This document shows positions 21,128 through 30,002 of a stretch of 64,000 nucleotides of DNA, one piece after another. A model generated the notes under the pieces. That model was not told where the DNA came from, ran no database searches, and saw nothing but the letters and a program-made list of their open reading frames with translations. Position numbers and translations under genes: made by a program. Within the stretch, counting starts at the first letter, position 1. Every line of letters starts with the position of its first letter. The DNA comes from Chondrosia reniformis (lineage: Eukaryota; Porifera; Demospongiae; Chondrillida; Chondrillidae): NCBI GenBank assembly GCA_947172415.1, contig OX359196.1, positions 6,387,901 through 6,451,900 on the forward strand, written 5' to 3'.

Positions 21128-23311
21128 ATGGCTGAGTTGCCAGAGTATCCGTCCACTTCCAGTTCTCTAGATTTTCGGTCCAAACACTTGAGTCTATTTT
21201 GTGTCAGTTGTGGAGAGAAAGTAGAAGAGTTGAAGTGCCTACCTTGTCTTCACTCATTAGCCTTGTGTAAGAGGGTAGAATGTGGAAAGAAGGTCCTCCA
21301 TCTTGGAGTGTCCTGTGAGATCTGCAAAGAAGTGGCCTCCATCCCTCCTGATGGTCTTCCCAATCACACCTTTGCTCTGAGGAAGGCATTAAGTGTTCAG
21401 CACCAAAATGAAGGCCTCATCTGTCAGGAGGAACATGAAGAGGAGAGATCAGCTGTTAGCTACTGCTCAGACTGTGATGCATTCATCTGTCAAGAGTGCC
21501 TTGATCGTCACAAAATCATTCGAGTTCTCAAGAAACACAAACCACAAAGTATTGAGTCTGTTATACAAGAAGGTGGAACAAAGAAAGATGATCAGTTTAA
21601 CTGTACTAAGCACAGAGAAGGCTGTAAGCTGTATTGTCATACTTGTGATGAGATGATCTGCCACATTTGTCCGTCGTTGGAGCACCATTCACACAAAGTC
21701 TCCTTAATTAACAGCAAACTTGGAGAACTCAACCAGACCACTCTCAAGCAATGTCTGTCATCTGCAAAGACACAAACAAAAGCTACTCGTAATGCTCTCC
21801 AAGAGGTTCAAGCCAGTAGAGCTAGTCTCCAACAGCAGTCTGCTGAGACAGTAGAAGAGATTGTGGAAATGAAGGAACACCTGATTGCCATGGTGACAAC
21901 TCGATGTGACAGTCTTGTTGCTGAAGTTAGGGAAGCAGAATACAAAGAAACAAGAGATCTTGACAAACGCGAGAAAAAATTGAAAGCTGATTTGGAGAAA
22001 CTTGAAGAATTTGCTTCTCTTTCAGAAGAGATGAGTTTGAAAGGGACAACTGAAGAGCAGTTATCAGTGACCAAGATGGTGGTTGCTCGTGTGTTCCATC
22101 TGAGTGCTGCCTCTCCACAGCCATCCTCCATCATCCATCCATCAGTCAAGATGATCCGTCCCAGCAGAGGAGAAGTGGAGAAGAAGATATCATCCCTGGG
22201 AACAATCTGCCACAAGGCACATCCACCAAACTGCACCTTAAGAGATGTGGAACTGCCTCGCTCTTGGGCCAAAGTCAAGAAACCTCCTAAATTGGTTATT
22301 GAGACAAGAGATAAGAAAGGCAATCACTGCAGAGGAGGAGATAAAGTGTTGGCTGTCCTTCGTCCTGTGACAGCAGGTGTTCCAGTGTTTGGTAAAGTGA
22401 CAGACAAGAGAGACGGCACATATGAGGTGCAGTTCAAGAGCATTCCTTCAGAGAAATACCATCTGAGTGTGACTGTTGGAGGACATGATGTAGCAGGCAG
22501 TCCAGTAGAGGTAGAAGAATACAGTAACATAGCAACCATTAAACAGAATTTTGCAGCTAATAATATGAAATTCTGTGCTCTTGCTGTTGGACCAGATGGT
22601 TCTGTATATTCTGTGGACAATAGGAATAAAGCAATAGTTATTCTAACCAAAGAAGGGCAAATCAAAAGACTGTCACAGATTGGGAATAAAGGCCATCTCT
22701 ATGACATTGCCTTAACTTCAAAAGGTAATATCTATATCAGTAACTTTGACAGGAACTGCATCTATATGTACACTCCAGCTGGTGAGCTCATTAGTCAGTT
22801 TGGAAAGTATGGTTCACGCCCAGGTCAACTCAATAGTCCCATGGGACTAGCAGTCAACAAGAAGGGACACCTATTTGTAGCGGAATGGGATAATCACAGA
22901 GTATCAGTGTTTTCAGAGAATGGCCTATTCCTGTACTCATTTGGCTATAGAGGATCTGGTGAGGGTCAATTTAACTTTCCACAATACCTCTGTATTGCAC
23001 TAAATGGTTTGGTGTATGTTACCAATGAAGATAATAGTATCCAAGTCTTTCAACAGAATGGACAGTTTGTTTGTCAGCTTGCAATTGGTAACAACATTGT
23101 GAAGGATCCCCATGGTATAGCAGCTACAAGTGATGGACATATAGTAGTTGCATCACTTGATGCTAACAAAGTCTCCATCTTCACACCAGATGGACAGTGT
23201 ATCCATGAAGTAACTGATATTGGATTGAACCGTCCGTATGGTGTAGCAGTTGATAATGAAGGATTTATTTTTGTAGCTGATAGAGGCAATAAGAGGATTG
23301 TCAAACTCTGA
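21128..23311 (+). CDS. TRIM-NHL protein, copy A
   Basis: A single uninterrupted exon of 727 aa. Order of domains: a RING-like cysteine cluster (C25, C28, C37, C40, H42, C47, C52, C63, C66) with unusual spacing; B-box 1 (about 99-140); B-box 2 (about 157-192, CTKHREGCKLYCHTCDEMIC); coiled coil (about 195-310); filamin-type Ig domain (about 385-470, GVPVFGKVTDKRDGTYEVQF); and an NHL propeller (about 480-727, e.g. FGKYGSRPGQLNSPMGLAVN). TRIM2/3/71-type proteins are ubiquitin ligases or RNA regulators that use the NHL surface for recognition. Lack of introns suggests a retrocopy origin or an intron-poor family. Copy B is nearly identical in the coiled-coil and filamin parts but not in the propeller. 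Confidence 0.9.
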   Translation: MAELPEYPSTSSSLDFRSKHLSLFCVSCGEKVEELKCLPCLHSLALCKRVECGKKVLHLGVSCEICKEVASIPPDGLPNHTFALRKALSVQHQNEGLICQEEHEEERSAVSYCSDCDAFICQECLDRHKIIRVLKKHKPQSIESVIQEGGTKKDDQFNCTKHREGCKLYCHTCDEMICHICPSLEHHSHKVSLINSKLGELNQTTLKQCLSSAKTQTKATRNALQEVQASRASLQQQSAETVEEIVEMKEHLIAMVTTRCDSLVAEVREAEYKETRDLDKREKKLKADLEKLEEFASLSEEMSLKGTTEEQLSVTKMVVARVFHLSAASPQPSSIIHPSVKMIRPSRGEVEKKISSLGTICHKAHPPNCTLRDVELPRSWAKVKKPPKLVIETRDKKGNHCRGGDKVLAVLRPVTAGVPVFGKVTDKRDGTYEVQFKSIPSEKYHLSVTVGGHDVAGSPVEVEEYSNIATIKQNFAANNMKFCALAVGPDGSVYSVDNRNKAIVILTKEGQIKRLSQIGNKGHLYDIALTSKGNIYISNFDRNCIYMYTPAGELISQFGKYGSRPGQLNSPMGLAVNKKGHLFVAEWDNHRVSVFSENGLFLYSFGYRGSGEGQFNFPQYLCIALNGLVYVTNEDNSIQVFQQNGQFVCQLAIGNNIVKDPHGIAATSDGHIVVASLDANKVSIFTPDGQCIHEVTDIGLNRPYGVAVDNEGFIFVADRGNKRIVKL

Positions 23312-23840
23312 TTTAACATTTGTCTCACAATAACCTTAATACCTAAACTGTTTTGTAATGTGATTAAATATATTTGATAAGAGAAAATGGTTGTCATGCA
23401 GTCAGTCATAGTAGTTCGTTGCATCAAATTAAGGGAAAGTACTAGTACCAAAATAACATGACAGCCTCAGTAAATCAGTTACTGCTAGAATCATGTCTAT
23501 GTCTACGTTTGTGTTTCTGTTGCTTCTCCTCTTTCTTCCTCTTCCTTCTACTGTAGCCTTCATCTTCACTAGAACTGTCATGTCTTCTGTGATGTCTTCT
23601 CTTGTGGTCCCTTTTGGATTTCTTGTGTTTCTTCTCCTTTTTCATATCACTACACACAACCACAACACCAGCTACTCAAGTGACACACACTATATACACA
23701 TACATATGTACATATGTGTATATACTGTACATCTGTTTCTAAACACACAGCGCACATGGTTTAAACAAAGCTATACTGTCATATGACAACTACGTATATA
23801 TGATCTCTCATATACCTATATACTTACTATAGAAAACTAT

Positions 23841-24202
23841 GGAAAAAATAGGGGAACTTTAAGATCTAAAGCCGATCTTAAAGCATCGATGTCATCATCA
23901 TTTCCATACTAGTGGTCAGCCACACTTTTGGCTGTATCTCTTATCTGCTGATAAGGAAACCACAAGCTTTTTAGCTTCTGGGAGTACTTATTAGCAGACT
24001 AGCCACTCTAACTTCCATCGTATGCCATACTGATGAGTCCTAATAAGGACGAAACAGCTGTCTATGTCTCGACCATCTTTTTGAGTGGCTAGGGGGAGAC
24101 TCTGGTTCCCATCTAGCGAACTTTGGTTCCGCCCATTAGCTCATTGCGCTCCTCAGGGGACATGAGTGGGCAGGGGTAATACCCAGAGTTAAATGATGAT
24201 GA
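23841..24202 (+). mobile_element. 362-bp hammerhead-bearing retroelement-like insertion
   Basis: The insertion is flanked by perfect 13-bp direct repeats TATAGAAAACTAT (23828-23840 and 24203-24215). The paralogous site in copy B (about 28128-28142) has one uninterrupted TATAGAAAACTAT, i.e. an empty site. The element has no ORF, ends in a short (GAT)n tail (AAATGATGATGAT), and holds a hammerhead at 24001-24090. This fits a non-autonomous, RNA-mediated element such as a retrozyme or a ribozyme-bearing SINE. It was inserted after the tandem duplication. Confidence 0.85.
24001..24090 (+). ncRNA. Type I hammerhead ribozyme
   Basis: Core blocks are canonical: CTGATGA (24030-24036), stem II GTCC/GGAC with loop TAATAA, GAAA (24051-24054), a loopless stem III ACAG/CTGT, and C at the cleavage position (24062). 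Stem I is CATA (24026-24029) with TATG (24063-24066), closed further out by a perfect 8-bp helix AGCCACTC (24001-24008) with GAGTGGCT (24083-24090). A stem III without a loop is typical of hammerheads in Penelope-like elements and animal retrozymes, which cleave best as dimers. Cleavage is predicted after C24062. Confidence 0.85.
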
Positions 24203-24384
24203 TATAGAAAACTATTCATATATGTTCTCTTAATGTATTCAAAGTATGTGAACATGCTGAGATATCTTAGTCTAAACTTTTACTTTTCTTTGTGGAAGCT
24301 TCCTTCTCTGTGCCCTCCTCCGCTGCCTCTTCACTGCCTGCAACCATCTTGTTTTCCTGCCCTTCACTAGGCTTAACAGTTCCC

Positions 24385-24835
24385 CTCTCGTAAGCCAGGT
24401 CCTCAGAGCCCAGCGCCTCTCTGTAGAACTTTGTACAGTACCACAAGTCCCTCTTCACTCTCGATACATCTTTCTGGTCAAACATTAAAGGGTCTACATG
24501 CCACAGATATCACAGAACATGGAGGAAAGGAAGAATTTCTGTTGTAAATGTCTTAAGAATATCAAACTATGATGGTGTTTTCACATGGTTGGCGGAGAGA
24601 TAGATATAATATTACCATTTATTCCTTTAATGATTACCCCACTCATTGAATAGATGTAACACAGAGTACTACGACACTTACCCAGGTCAATGCTCTCTAT
24701 CACTCTCCTCTTAAGTGACTTGACCTGAGAATCATCAAAAGAAATAGAAATGGAGTCATGATAAAGTTTTATAAGAAGTCTAGATAACTACTGCTAGAGT
24801 AAAACGGACTGGCGCATTCAAAGTGAGCTGCAAGT
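24385..24835 (-). pseudogene. MOSPD2 exons 3-1 remnant
   Basis: This is a copy of MOSPD2 exon 3 (24385 to about 24498), exon 2 (about 24680-24740) and the inner part of exon 1 (about 24813-24835). The start codon is removed by the copy-B deletion and exon 3 is fused to MMTAG2 sequence. It has no downstream exons, so it is dead. Confidence 0.85.
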
Positions 24836-24910
24836 GTAGCTAGAGGTGTATGAGTGACACCTCTCTCCACCCATCGATGTGCATCATGTGATGTCATTCT
24901 GCCACTCCAG

Positions 24911-25046
24911 GCTGAGCAACCCAAGTGGAAGGCCAAACAAGAGGTTCCTGTCAAATGTTCTTGTTCAAACAGAGCAGTCCAATACCAGAAACAAGAGAAT
25001 AAAGACCACATCTCAAGTCAAGTCAAAGAGACCAAGCCAGCAATGA
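24911..25046 (+). pseudogene. POLR1D-like last exon remnant
   Basis: This is a copy of the last exon of the gene at 20105-20753, including its AG acceptor (CACTCCAG) and 3' UTR. Exons 1-3 and the promoter are deleted, with the join GCAAG/TGTAGCTAGAGG near 24834. The sequence is still nearly identical to copy A, so the loss is recent. Confidence 0.85.
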
Positions 25047-25461
25047 TATGCAAACATCTCATGTGGACCAGTGGAGACTTATGAGGCAGATTTGATGGAT
25101 GAATCTTGTTTTGGACCCACAGTGTATGAGCAAATTGGAGAACCTATTATGATTTACTATAATTAGTATCTTTGTTATTGGACTTACTCTGTTATTAGTT
25201 ATATATATAGTTTATTGCCTTTTTTAAGTATTATATTCTGGGTACTTGAAATAGTATAATATAAGTAACCAGTTACCTGTTTAACCTGTTATTATGAATA
25301 TTATGAATAAACATTAGCTTACCCCATTTGGTCATTTGACACATCCAAAGATACAATAATGAGACTCATTATTTCTATATGGCATAGGTGTTCATTTGCA
25401 TAAATAAACTTGTTTCAACTCCAGGTCATGTGATACATACCTATGACGTAGCTCTTCCAAA

Positions 25462-27636
25462 ATGGCTGAGTTGCCAGAGTATCTGTCCACTTTCAGTTCT
25501 CCTCTTCGGTCCAAAGACTTGAGTCTATTTTGTGTCAGTTGTGGAGAGAAATTAGAAGAGTTGAAGTGTCTACCTTGTCTTCACTCATTAGCCTTGTGTA
25601 AGAGGGTAGAATGTGGAAAGAAGGTCCTCCATCTTGGAGTGTCCTGTGAGATCTGCAAAGAAATGGCCTCCATCCCTCCTGATGGTCTTCCCAATCACAC
25701 CTTTGCTCTGAGGAAGGCATTAAATGTTCAGTACCAAAAGGAAGGCCTCATCTGTCAGGAGGAACATGAAGAGGAGAGAGCAGCTGTTAGTTACTGCTCA
25801 GACTGTGATGCATTCATCTGTCAAGAGTGCCTTGATCGTCACAAAAGCATCCGAGTTCTCAAGAAACACAAACCACAAAGTATTGAGTCTGTTATAGAAG
25901 AAGGTGGAGCAAAGAAAGATGATCAGTTTAGCTGTACTAAGCACAGAGAAGGCTGTAAGCTGTATTGTCACACTTGTGATGAGATGATCTGCCACATTTG
26001 TCCGTCGTTGGAGCACCATTCACACAAAGTCTCCTTAATTGACAGCAAACTTGGAGAACTCAACAAGACCACTCTCAAGCAATGTCTGTCATCTGCAAAG
26101 ACACAAACAAAAGCTACTCGTAATGCTCTCCAAGAGGTTCAAGCCAGTAGAGCTAGTCTCCAACAGCAGTCTGCTGAGACAGTAGAAGAGATTGTGGAAA
26201 TGAAGGAACACCTGATTGCCATGGTGACAACTCGATGTGACAGTCTTGTTGCTGAAGTTAGGGAAGCAGAATACAAAGAAACAAGAGATCTTGACAAACG
26301 CGAGAAAGAATTGAAAGCTGATTTGGAGAAACTTGAAGAATTTGCTTCTCTTTCAGAAGAGATGAGTTTGAAAGGGACAACTGAAGAGCAGTTATCAGTG
26401 ACCAAGATGGTGGTTGCTCGTGTGTTCCATCTGAGTGCTGCCACTCCACAACCATCCTCCATCATCCATCCATCAGTCAAGATGATCCGTCCCAGCAGAG
26501 GAGAAGTGGAGAAGAAGATATCATCCCTGGGAACAATCTGCCACAAGGCACATCCACCAAACTGCACCTTAAGAGATGTGGAACTGCCTCGCTCTTGGGC
26601 CAAAGTCAAGAAACCTCCTAAATTGGTTATTGAGACAAGAGATAAGAAAGGCAATCACTGCAGAGGAGGAGATAAAGTGTTGGCTGTTCTTCGTCCTGTG
26701 ACAGCAGGTGTTCCAGTGTTTGGTAAAGTGACAGACAAGAGAGATGGCACATATGAGGTGCAGTTCAAGAGCATTCCTTCAGAGAAGTACCATCTGAGTG
26801 TGACTGTTGGAGGACATGATGTAGCAGGCAGTCCAGTAGAGGTAGAAGAATACAGTGACATAGCAACCATTAAACAGGAGTTTGCAGCTAATAATATGAA
26901 ATTGTATGCTCTTGCTATTGGACCAGATGGTTCTGTATATTCTGTGGACGATAGGAATGAAACTATAGTTATTCTAACCAAAGAAGGGCAAATCAAAAGA
27001 CTGTCACAGATTGGCAATAAAGACTATCTCTATGACATTGCCTTAACTTCAAAAGGTAATATTTATATCAGTGACTGTGACAGAAACTGCATCTATATGT
27101 ACACTCCAGCTGATGAGCTCATTAGTCAGTTTGGAAAGTATGGTTCACGGCCAGGTCAACTCGATAGTCCCATGGGACTAGCAGTCAATAGGAAGGGACA
27201 CCTGTTTGTAGCTGAATGGAATAATCACAGAGTATCAGTGTTTTCAGAGGATGGTCTATTCCAACACTCATTTGGCTATAGAGGATCTAGTGAAGGTCAA
27301 TTTAACTTTCCACAATACCTCTGTATTGCACCAAATGGTTTGGTGTATGTTACTGATGGAGATAATTGTATCCAAGTCTTTCAACAGAATGGACAGTTTG
27401 TTGGTCTATTTGGTAACAACATTGTGGAGAATCCCCATGGTATAGCAGCTACAAATGATGGACATATAGTAGTTGCATCACGTGATGCTAACAAAGTCTC
27501 CATCTTCACACCAGATGGACAGTGTATCCATGAAGTAACTGATATTGGATTGAACCGTCCGTATGGTGTAGCAGTTGATAATGAAGGATTTATTTTTGTA
27601 GCTGATAGAGGCAATAAGAGGATTGTCAAACTCTGA
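25462..27636 (+). CDS. TRIM-NHL protein, copy B
   Basis: An intronless ORF of 724 aa with the same domain order as copy A: RING-like cluster, two B-boxes, coiled coil, filamin domain, NHL propeller. It is one residue shorter near residue 14 and two shorter in the propeller (FVGLFGNN against FVCQLAIGNN). The filamin and coiled-coil regions differ at only about three residues, while the propeller differs at about thirty. The upstream 350 bp match copy A, so its promoter was probably duplicated with it. Confidence 0.9.
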   Translation: MAELPEYLSTFSSPLRSKDLSLFCVSCGEKLEELKCLPCLHSLALCKRVECGKKVLHLGVSCEICKEMASIPPDGLPNHTFALRKALNVQYQKEGLICQEEHEEERAAVSYCSDCDAFICQECLDRHKSIRVLKKHKPQSIESVIEEGGAKKDDQFSCTKHREGCKLYCHTCDEMICHICPSLEHHSHKVSLIDSKLGELNKTTLKQCLSSAKTQTKATRNALQEVQASRASLQQQSAETVEEIVEMKEHLIAMVTTRCDSLVAEVREAEYKETRDLDKREKELKADLEKLEEFASLSEEMSLKGTTEEQLSVTKMVVARVFHLSAATPQPSSIIHPSVKMIRPSRGEVEKKISSLGTICHKAHPPNCTLRDVELPRSWAKVKKPPKLVIETRDKKGNHCRGGDKVLAVLRPVTAGVPVFGKVTDKRDGTYEVQFKSIPSEKYHLSVTVGGHDVAGSPVEVEEYSDIATIKQEFAANNMKLYALAIGPDGSVYSVDDRNETIVILTKEGQIKRLSQIGNKDYLYDIALTSKGNIYISDCDRNCIYMYTPADELISQFGKYGSRPGQLDSPMGLAVNRKGHLFVAEWNNHRVSVFSEDGLFQHSFGYRGSSEGQFNFPQYLCIAPNGLVYVTDGDNCIQVFQQNGQFVGLFGNNIVENPHGIAATNDGHIVVASRDANKVSIFTPDGQCIHEVTDIGLNRPYGVAVDNEGFIFVADRGNKRIVKL

Positions 27637-27795
27637 TTTAACATTTGTCTCACAATAACCTTAATACCTAAACTGTTTTGTAATGTAATTAAATATATTT
27701 GATAAGAGAATGTACATGGTTGTCGGTCATTCCTTGCATCAATTATGCAAATTAAGGGAAAGTACGTACCAAAATAACATGACAGCCTCAGTAAA

Positions 27796-29933
27796 TCAGT
27801 TACTGCTAGAATCATGTCTATGTCTACGTTTGTGTTTCTGTTGCTTCTCCTCTTTCTTCCTCTTCCTTCTACTGTAGCCTTCATCTTCACTAGAACTGTC
27901 ATGTCTTCTGTGATGTCTTCTCTTGTGGTCCCTTTTGGATTTCTTGTGTTTCTTCTCCTTTTTCATATCACTACACACAACCACAACACCAGCTACACAA
28001 GTGACACACACTATATACACATACATATGTACTGTATATCTGTTTCTAAACACACAGTGCACAGGGTTTAAACAAAGCTATACTGTCATATGACAACTAC
28101 GTATATATGATCTCCAATATACCTATATATATATAGAAAACTATTCATATATGTTCTCTTAATTTATTCAAAGTATGTGAACATGCTAAGATATCTTAGT
28201 CTAACCTTTTACTTTTCTTTGTAGAAGCTTCCTTCTCTGTGTCCTCCTCCGCTGCCTCTTTACTGCCTGCAGCCATCTTGTTTGCCTGCCCTTCACTAGG
28301 CTTAACAGTTCCAGTGATTCCAGTCCCAGGAAGGGAAGTGGTTTCCATGGCAACTGGAGCTGCTAAAGCCATCCTATGACTACAAAGTATTAAACATAAA
28401 CAGAAATTCCAACTTGTAATGCTAAATATACACATACTGTCCCAGAGCTACCAACCCATTAAAGCACCCATCAGTATGAACACTAAGGGAAATCAGTATA
28501 AATTGAATATTTTCAGTATAATATAGAGTTTAATAATGATTACATAATATTACGTATACATAAACCATACAATTTGTTCTATAATTCGCTCCATCAGACG
28601 ACGCCATATTTCCTCTGCAGATTCTCACATGAGAACCCATCAGGTCCGTACTACCGTACTAAATCAAAAATCCGTAAAAATACGGAAGAATTCGTATGGT
28701 TGGCACGTCTGCTGTCCTATACATGTACATATAGTTCTTATGTGCAAAGAGACCTGATAGCTACATATAGTTCTATATGCAAAGAGACCTGATAGCTACA
28801 TATAGTTCTTATGTGCAAGGAGACCTGATAGCTACATATAGTTCTTATGTGCAAGGAGACCTGATAGAGACACTTGTATAACTAAAGTACAAACCTTCCA
28901 AATCCAACTCCTTTTGGTCTGTCAATCACTTCATTCGGATCAGTCTCACTGTTTCTCCTCACGGCTTCAGTAATATCCTAAACATTGCAACATACTATGT
29001 ATGCATATAGCTACATGCCTAGTATCTTAACAACACAATCCTAAATATTGCAACATACTATGTATGTATGTAGCTACATGCTTAGTATCTTAACAACACA
29101 ATTCTAAATATTGCAACATACTATGTATGCATGTAGCTACATGCTTAGTATCTTAACAACACCATCTCAAATGGTTAAGGATCTGATCAGAGCTAACCTG
29201 TTTGGTTAGAGATTCTTTTGGCTTTTCTATTGTTCCTTTCTTCAACCCTCTACATGGAAATTGTTCAAGAAAGATATACAGTCTAAATGCCATCACTATT
29301 ATCCATTTAGGAATGTCCTTTAAACCTAACTGATACTGATAATTAATTAACTATACTCTAATTAATGTAGAGGTTAGCTTTTAGCATTAGACAAACAGTG
29401 CTATCGCCATCGCTTCTTCTTCTTGTTTCTTGACAGCTTCAACCTCCTACATTTACAAGAGAGGAGCACACATCTGCCAACATTCAATGCATCTAACACA
29501 CATACATACTTAACTTACTGCTCTCAATATATCGCTCTGACTTTTACCAGATTTAGTATACCTGTATAAAACAATTGGCTCTGTACAGTACCCATATACG
29601 TATATATAGGGTGCACATATATACTTATCCACATGCATTAGGGAATAACTAGAATATGGCTGCCATAAGGTCTGTCTTGTGAGACTACATACAACAATAC
29701 ATACCATTGAAGATCTTTGCCTTTTTGCCATCTACCAACGGGAGCCTTCAGCGAATGACCTTTAATGAATAGTATCACGTTATATAATTATACAAAGGGC
29801 CTAAATATGATAAACAGGGAGAACGCTTACCAAGATAATTTTCTCTATCTTTATCAGCTTTGACTTCTTCCCAATCAAACTGGTCCTTACCACCCCTGGC
29901 TCCCCCGCGGGTAAGGCCACTAAAAATCGACAT
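27796..29933 (-). CDS. MMTAG2: Multiple myeloma tumor-associated protein 2 homologue
   Basis: Eight exons on the minus strand close in frame to 244 aa: 29933-29831, 29759-29705, 29561-29519, 29446-29397, 29249-29198, 28977-28895, 28379-28206 and 27970-27796. The conserved N-terminus is diagnostic: [47 protein letters not shown]. The C-terminus is a Lys/Arg/His/Ser-rich tail ([20 protein letters not shown]) like the human protein (C1orf35), which is nuclear and associates with RNA processing. One splice phase per intron was checked. Intron 6 (28380-28894) and intron 5 (28978-29197) hold short tandem repeats. The start codon is 69 bp from NUP54. Confidence 0.88.
28733..28866 (+). repeat. 36-bp tandem repeat, about 4 copies
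   Basis: The unit AGTTCTTATGTGCAAAGAGA plus CCTGATAGCTACATAT is repeated about four times in an MMTAG2 intron with minor changes (AAGAG or AAGGAG). Confidence 0.85.
28981..29164 (+). repeat. Tandem repeat of about 62 bp, 3 copies
   Basis: Three copies of a unit containing TTGCAACATACTATGTATG and TAGCTACATGC then TAGTATCTTAACAACAC lie in the MMTAG2 intron just upstream of exon 6. Confidence 0.85.
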
Positions 29934-30002
29934 GTAGCTATAGTTCTGATAAGTTCTCTAGACTATTGCGAAATATTTTCACGTGACCTCGATTTAGATA
30001 AA
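29934..30002. promoter_or_regulatory. Bidirectional promoter of MMTAG2 and NUP54
   Basis: There are 69 bp between the divergent start codons (29933 on minus, 30003 on plus). It includes CACGTGACC (29981-29989), an E-box-like palindrome. The call rests on geometry. Confidence 0.5.

Larger units (their letters stand above)
19608..24383. repeat. Tandem duplication, copy A
   Basis: Copy A runs from within MOSPD2 exon 3 to a truncated MMTAG2 exon. It contains MOSPD2 exons 3-1, the POLR1D-like gene, TRIM-NHL A, the last MMTAG2 exons and a 362-bp insertion. Without the insertion it is about 4.41 kb, matching copy B plus its 480-bp deletion. Confidence 0.9.
23475..24384 (-). pseudogene. MMTAG2 3' fragment (copy A of the duplication)
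   Basis: This matches only the last two exons of the intact gene at 27796-28379. The lysine/arginine-rich last exon is at 23649-23475, ending HDSSSN. A truncated penultimate exon (24384-24272) is fused directly to MOSPD2 exon 3 sequence at about 24384. The donor equivalent is altered (GTTTAG instead of GTTAGA), and the 362-bp insertion sits in the intron. It has no 5' exons, so it is a duplication remnant. Confidence 0.85.
24385..28312. repeat. Tandem duplication, copy B
   Basis: Copy B starts inside MOSPD2 exon 3 sequence and ends within MMTAG2 exon 7 (CTTAACAGTTCC). Relative to copy A it lacks about 480 bp (A positions about 20056-20536) and the 362-bp insertion. Identity is high throughout. 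Confidence 0.9.

Noticed and set aside
21808..26654. Antisense ORFs of 171 and 113-120 aa repeated in both TRIM-NHL genes
   Set aside because: Shadows of a conserved coding sequence on the plus strand; they occur in both copies only because the DNA is duplicated.
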